DNA from: Gemmatimonadales bacterium
Lineage (GTDB): Bacteria; Gemmatimonadota; Gemmatimonadetes; Gemmatimonadales; GWC2-71-9
Length of the DNA stretch: 6,191 nt
Reading direction: 5' to 3'
NCBI GenBank assembly: GCA_013812695.1
Contig: JACCSZ010000430.1
Span: forward strand, 1 to 6,191
Part shown: positions 5,612 to 6,191 of the stretch, one piece after another
How positions within the stretch are numbered: position 1 is the first letter of the stretch
Layout: each line of letters opens with the position of its first letter
The notes under the pieces: generated by a model
Databases searched by the model: none
What the model was told of the DNA's origin: nothing
What the model saw: only the letters and a program-made list of their open reading frames with translations
Translations under genes and position numbers: made by a program

Positions 5612-6191
5612 TCGAGCTCGCCGGGCACACCATCGTCCTGCTGCTGCTCTGGGGCACGGTCGTCGGACTCGACCTCGTGAGCGTTCCGCAAGCGATGCTC
5701 TCTCGCCCGCTGGTGGTAGGCACGGTAGCGGGCTGGCTCGCGGGGGACGTGCAGGCGGGGCTCCGGGTCGGCACCGTGCTGGAGCTGTTTGCGCTCGACG
5801 TGCTGCCGATCGGCGCGGTGCGCTATCCGGACTACGGCCCCGCCACCGTCGTCGCCGCCGCGGTCGCGGCGGGGGCGCCCTGGGAGCTCGGGCTCGGCCT
5901 GAGCGTCGGGGTCGGCTTGGTGCTCGCGGTGCTCGGCGGCTGGAGCCTGCAGCTCGTGCGGCGGTGGAATGCCCGCGCCATTCAGCGCCGCGCGGCCGCG
6001 CTCGCCGCCGGCGAGAGCGGCGCCATCCGGCGGCTGCAGTACGGCGGGCTCCTCCGCGACGCGGCCAGGGGCGCCGTGCTGACCGCCTCGGGAATGATGG
6101 CGGGATGGGTCATCGCGCGCTGGGTCCCGCTCGACCGCTCGACGGCGGTGGGCCTGACGCTCGTCGCGATCGGCGCCGGACTGTCGGCGGC
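5608..6191 (+). CDS. PTS system IIC component, mannose/sorbose family, 3' truncated by window edge
   Basis: IIC is the membrane channel subunit that, with IID, moves and presents the sugar for phosphorylation by IIB. It starts at GTG 5608 inside the IIB stop (GTGA) and is open to the window end, giving 194 residues of an expected 230-270. The first hydrophobic segment IVLLLLWGTVVGLDLV (9-24) runs into the family hallmark SVPQAMLSRPLVVGTVAGWLAGD (25-47). Then come GLRVGTVLELFALDVLPIGAVRYPDYGPA (51-79), typical of this family, and hydrophobic segments at about 80-111 and 145-160, with a charged loop (118-144) between them; another begins at about 171. No frameshift is seen. It has no ribosome binding site of its own that I can recognise, so it is probably coupled to IIB. 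A IID gene is expected next, outside the window. Confidence 0.92.
   Translation, partial: MIELAGHTIVLLLLWGTVVGLDLVSVPQAMLSRPLVVGTVAGWLAGDVQAGLRVGTVLELFALDVLPIGAVRYPDYGPATVVAAAVAAGAPWELGLGLSVGVGLVLAVLGGWSLQLVRRWNARAIQRRAAALAAGESGAIRRLQYGGLLRDAARGAVLTASGMMAGWVIARWVPLDRSTAVGLTLVAIGAGLSA

Overview
The window is a GC-rich bacterial stretch holding ten protein-coding genes, all on the + strand, packed head to tail with almost no intergenic DNA. Seven of the nine junctions overlap (ATGA, GTGA, TGATG or 8-base overlaps) and the other two gaps are 3 and 16 bases. It reads as one polycistronic unit, open at both ends: the first gene (riboflavin synthase) lacks its 5' part and the last (PTS IIC) lacks its 3' part. 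No tRNA, rRNA, CRISPR array, insertion sequence or convincing terminator is visible. No gene-free stretch is longer than 16 bases.

Region 1 (1-1951) is the end of a riboflavin operon: ribE, ribBA, ribH. RibBA makes the two precursors, the GTP-derived pyrimidine and 3,4-dihydroxy-2-butanone 4-phosphate. RibH condenses the butanone phosphate with the pyrimidine to lumazine, and RibE dismutates lumazine to riboflavin. ribD, and any FMN riboswitch, would lie upstream of the window. Region 2 (1944-3475) is nusB, often found right after ribH, followed by an orphan GT4-type glycosyltransferase. Region 3 (3492-6191) is hpf (short ribosome hibernation factor), hprK (HPr kinase/phosphorylase) and mannose/sorbose-family PTS subunits IIA, IIB and the start of IIC. 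IID, HPr and EI probably follow downstream. HprK would act on HPr of this PTS to tie sugar phosphotransfer to energy state.

Organism: the high GC, the ribE-ribBA-ribH-nusB order, hprK beside hpf and a mannose-family PTS fit a Gram-negative lineage with an hpf-hprK-PTS cluster, such as Gemmatimonadota, Myxococcota/Desulfobacterota-like groups or Methylomirabilota. Gemmatimonadota is my first guess, from gene content alone and at low confidence.

Points worth a second look: RibBA carries Gln146 where the family normally has the metal-binding His of the GHTEA motif, plus Lys259 in the usual HSEC motif. A locally AT-rich patch inside the glycosyltransferase gene looks like a promoter with a perfect palindrome in its spacer, and could uncouple hpf-hprK-PTS from the riboflavin genes. 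I see no clear novel defence or mobile system here; most of the window is core metabolism and regulation in an unusual arrangement.
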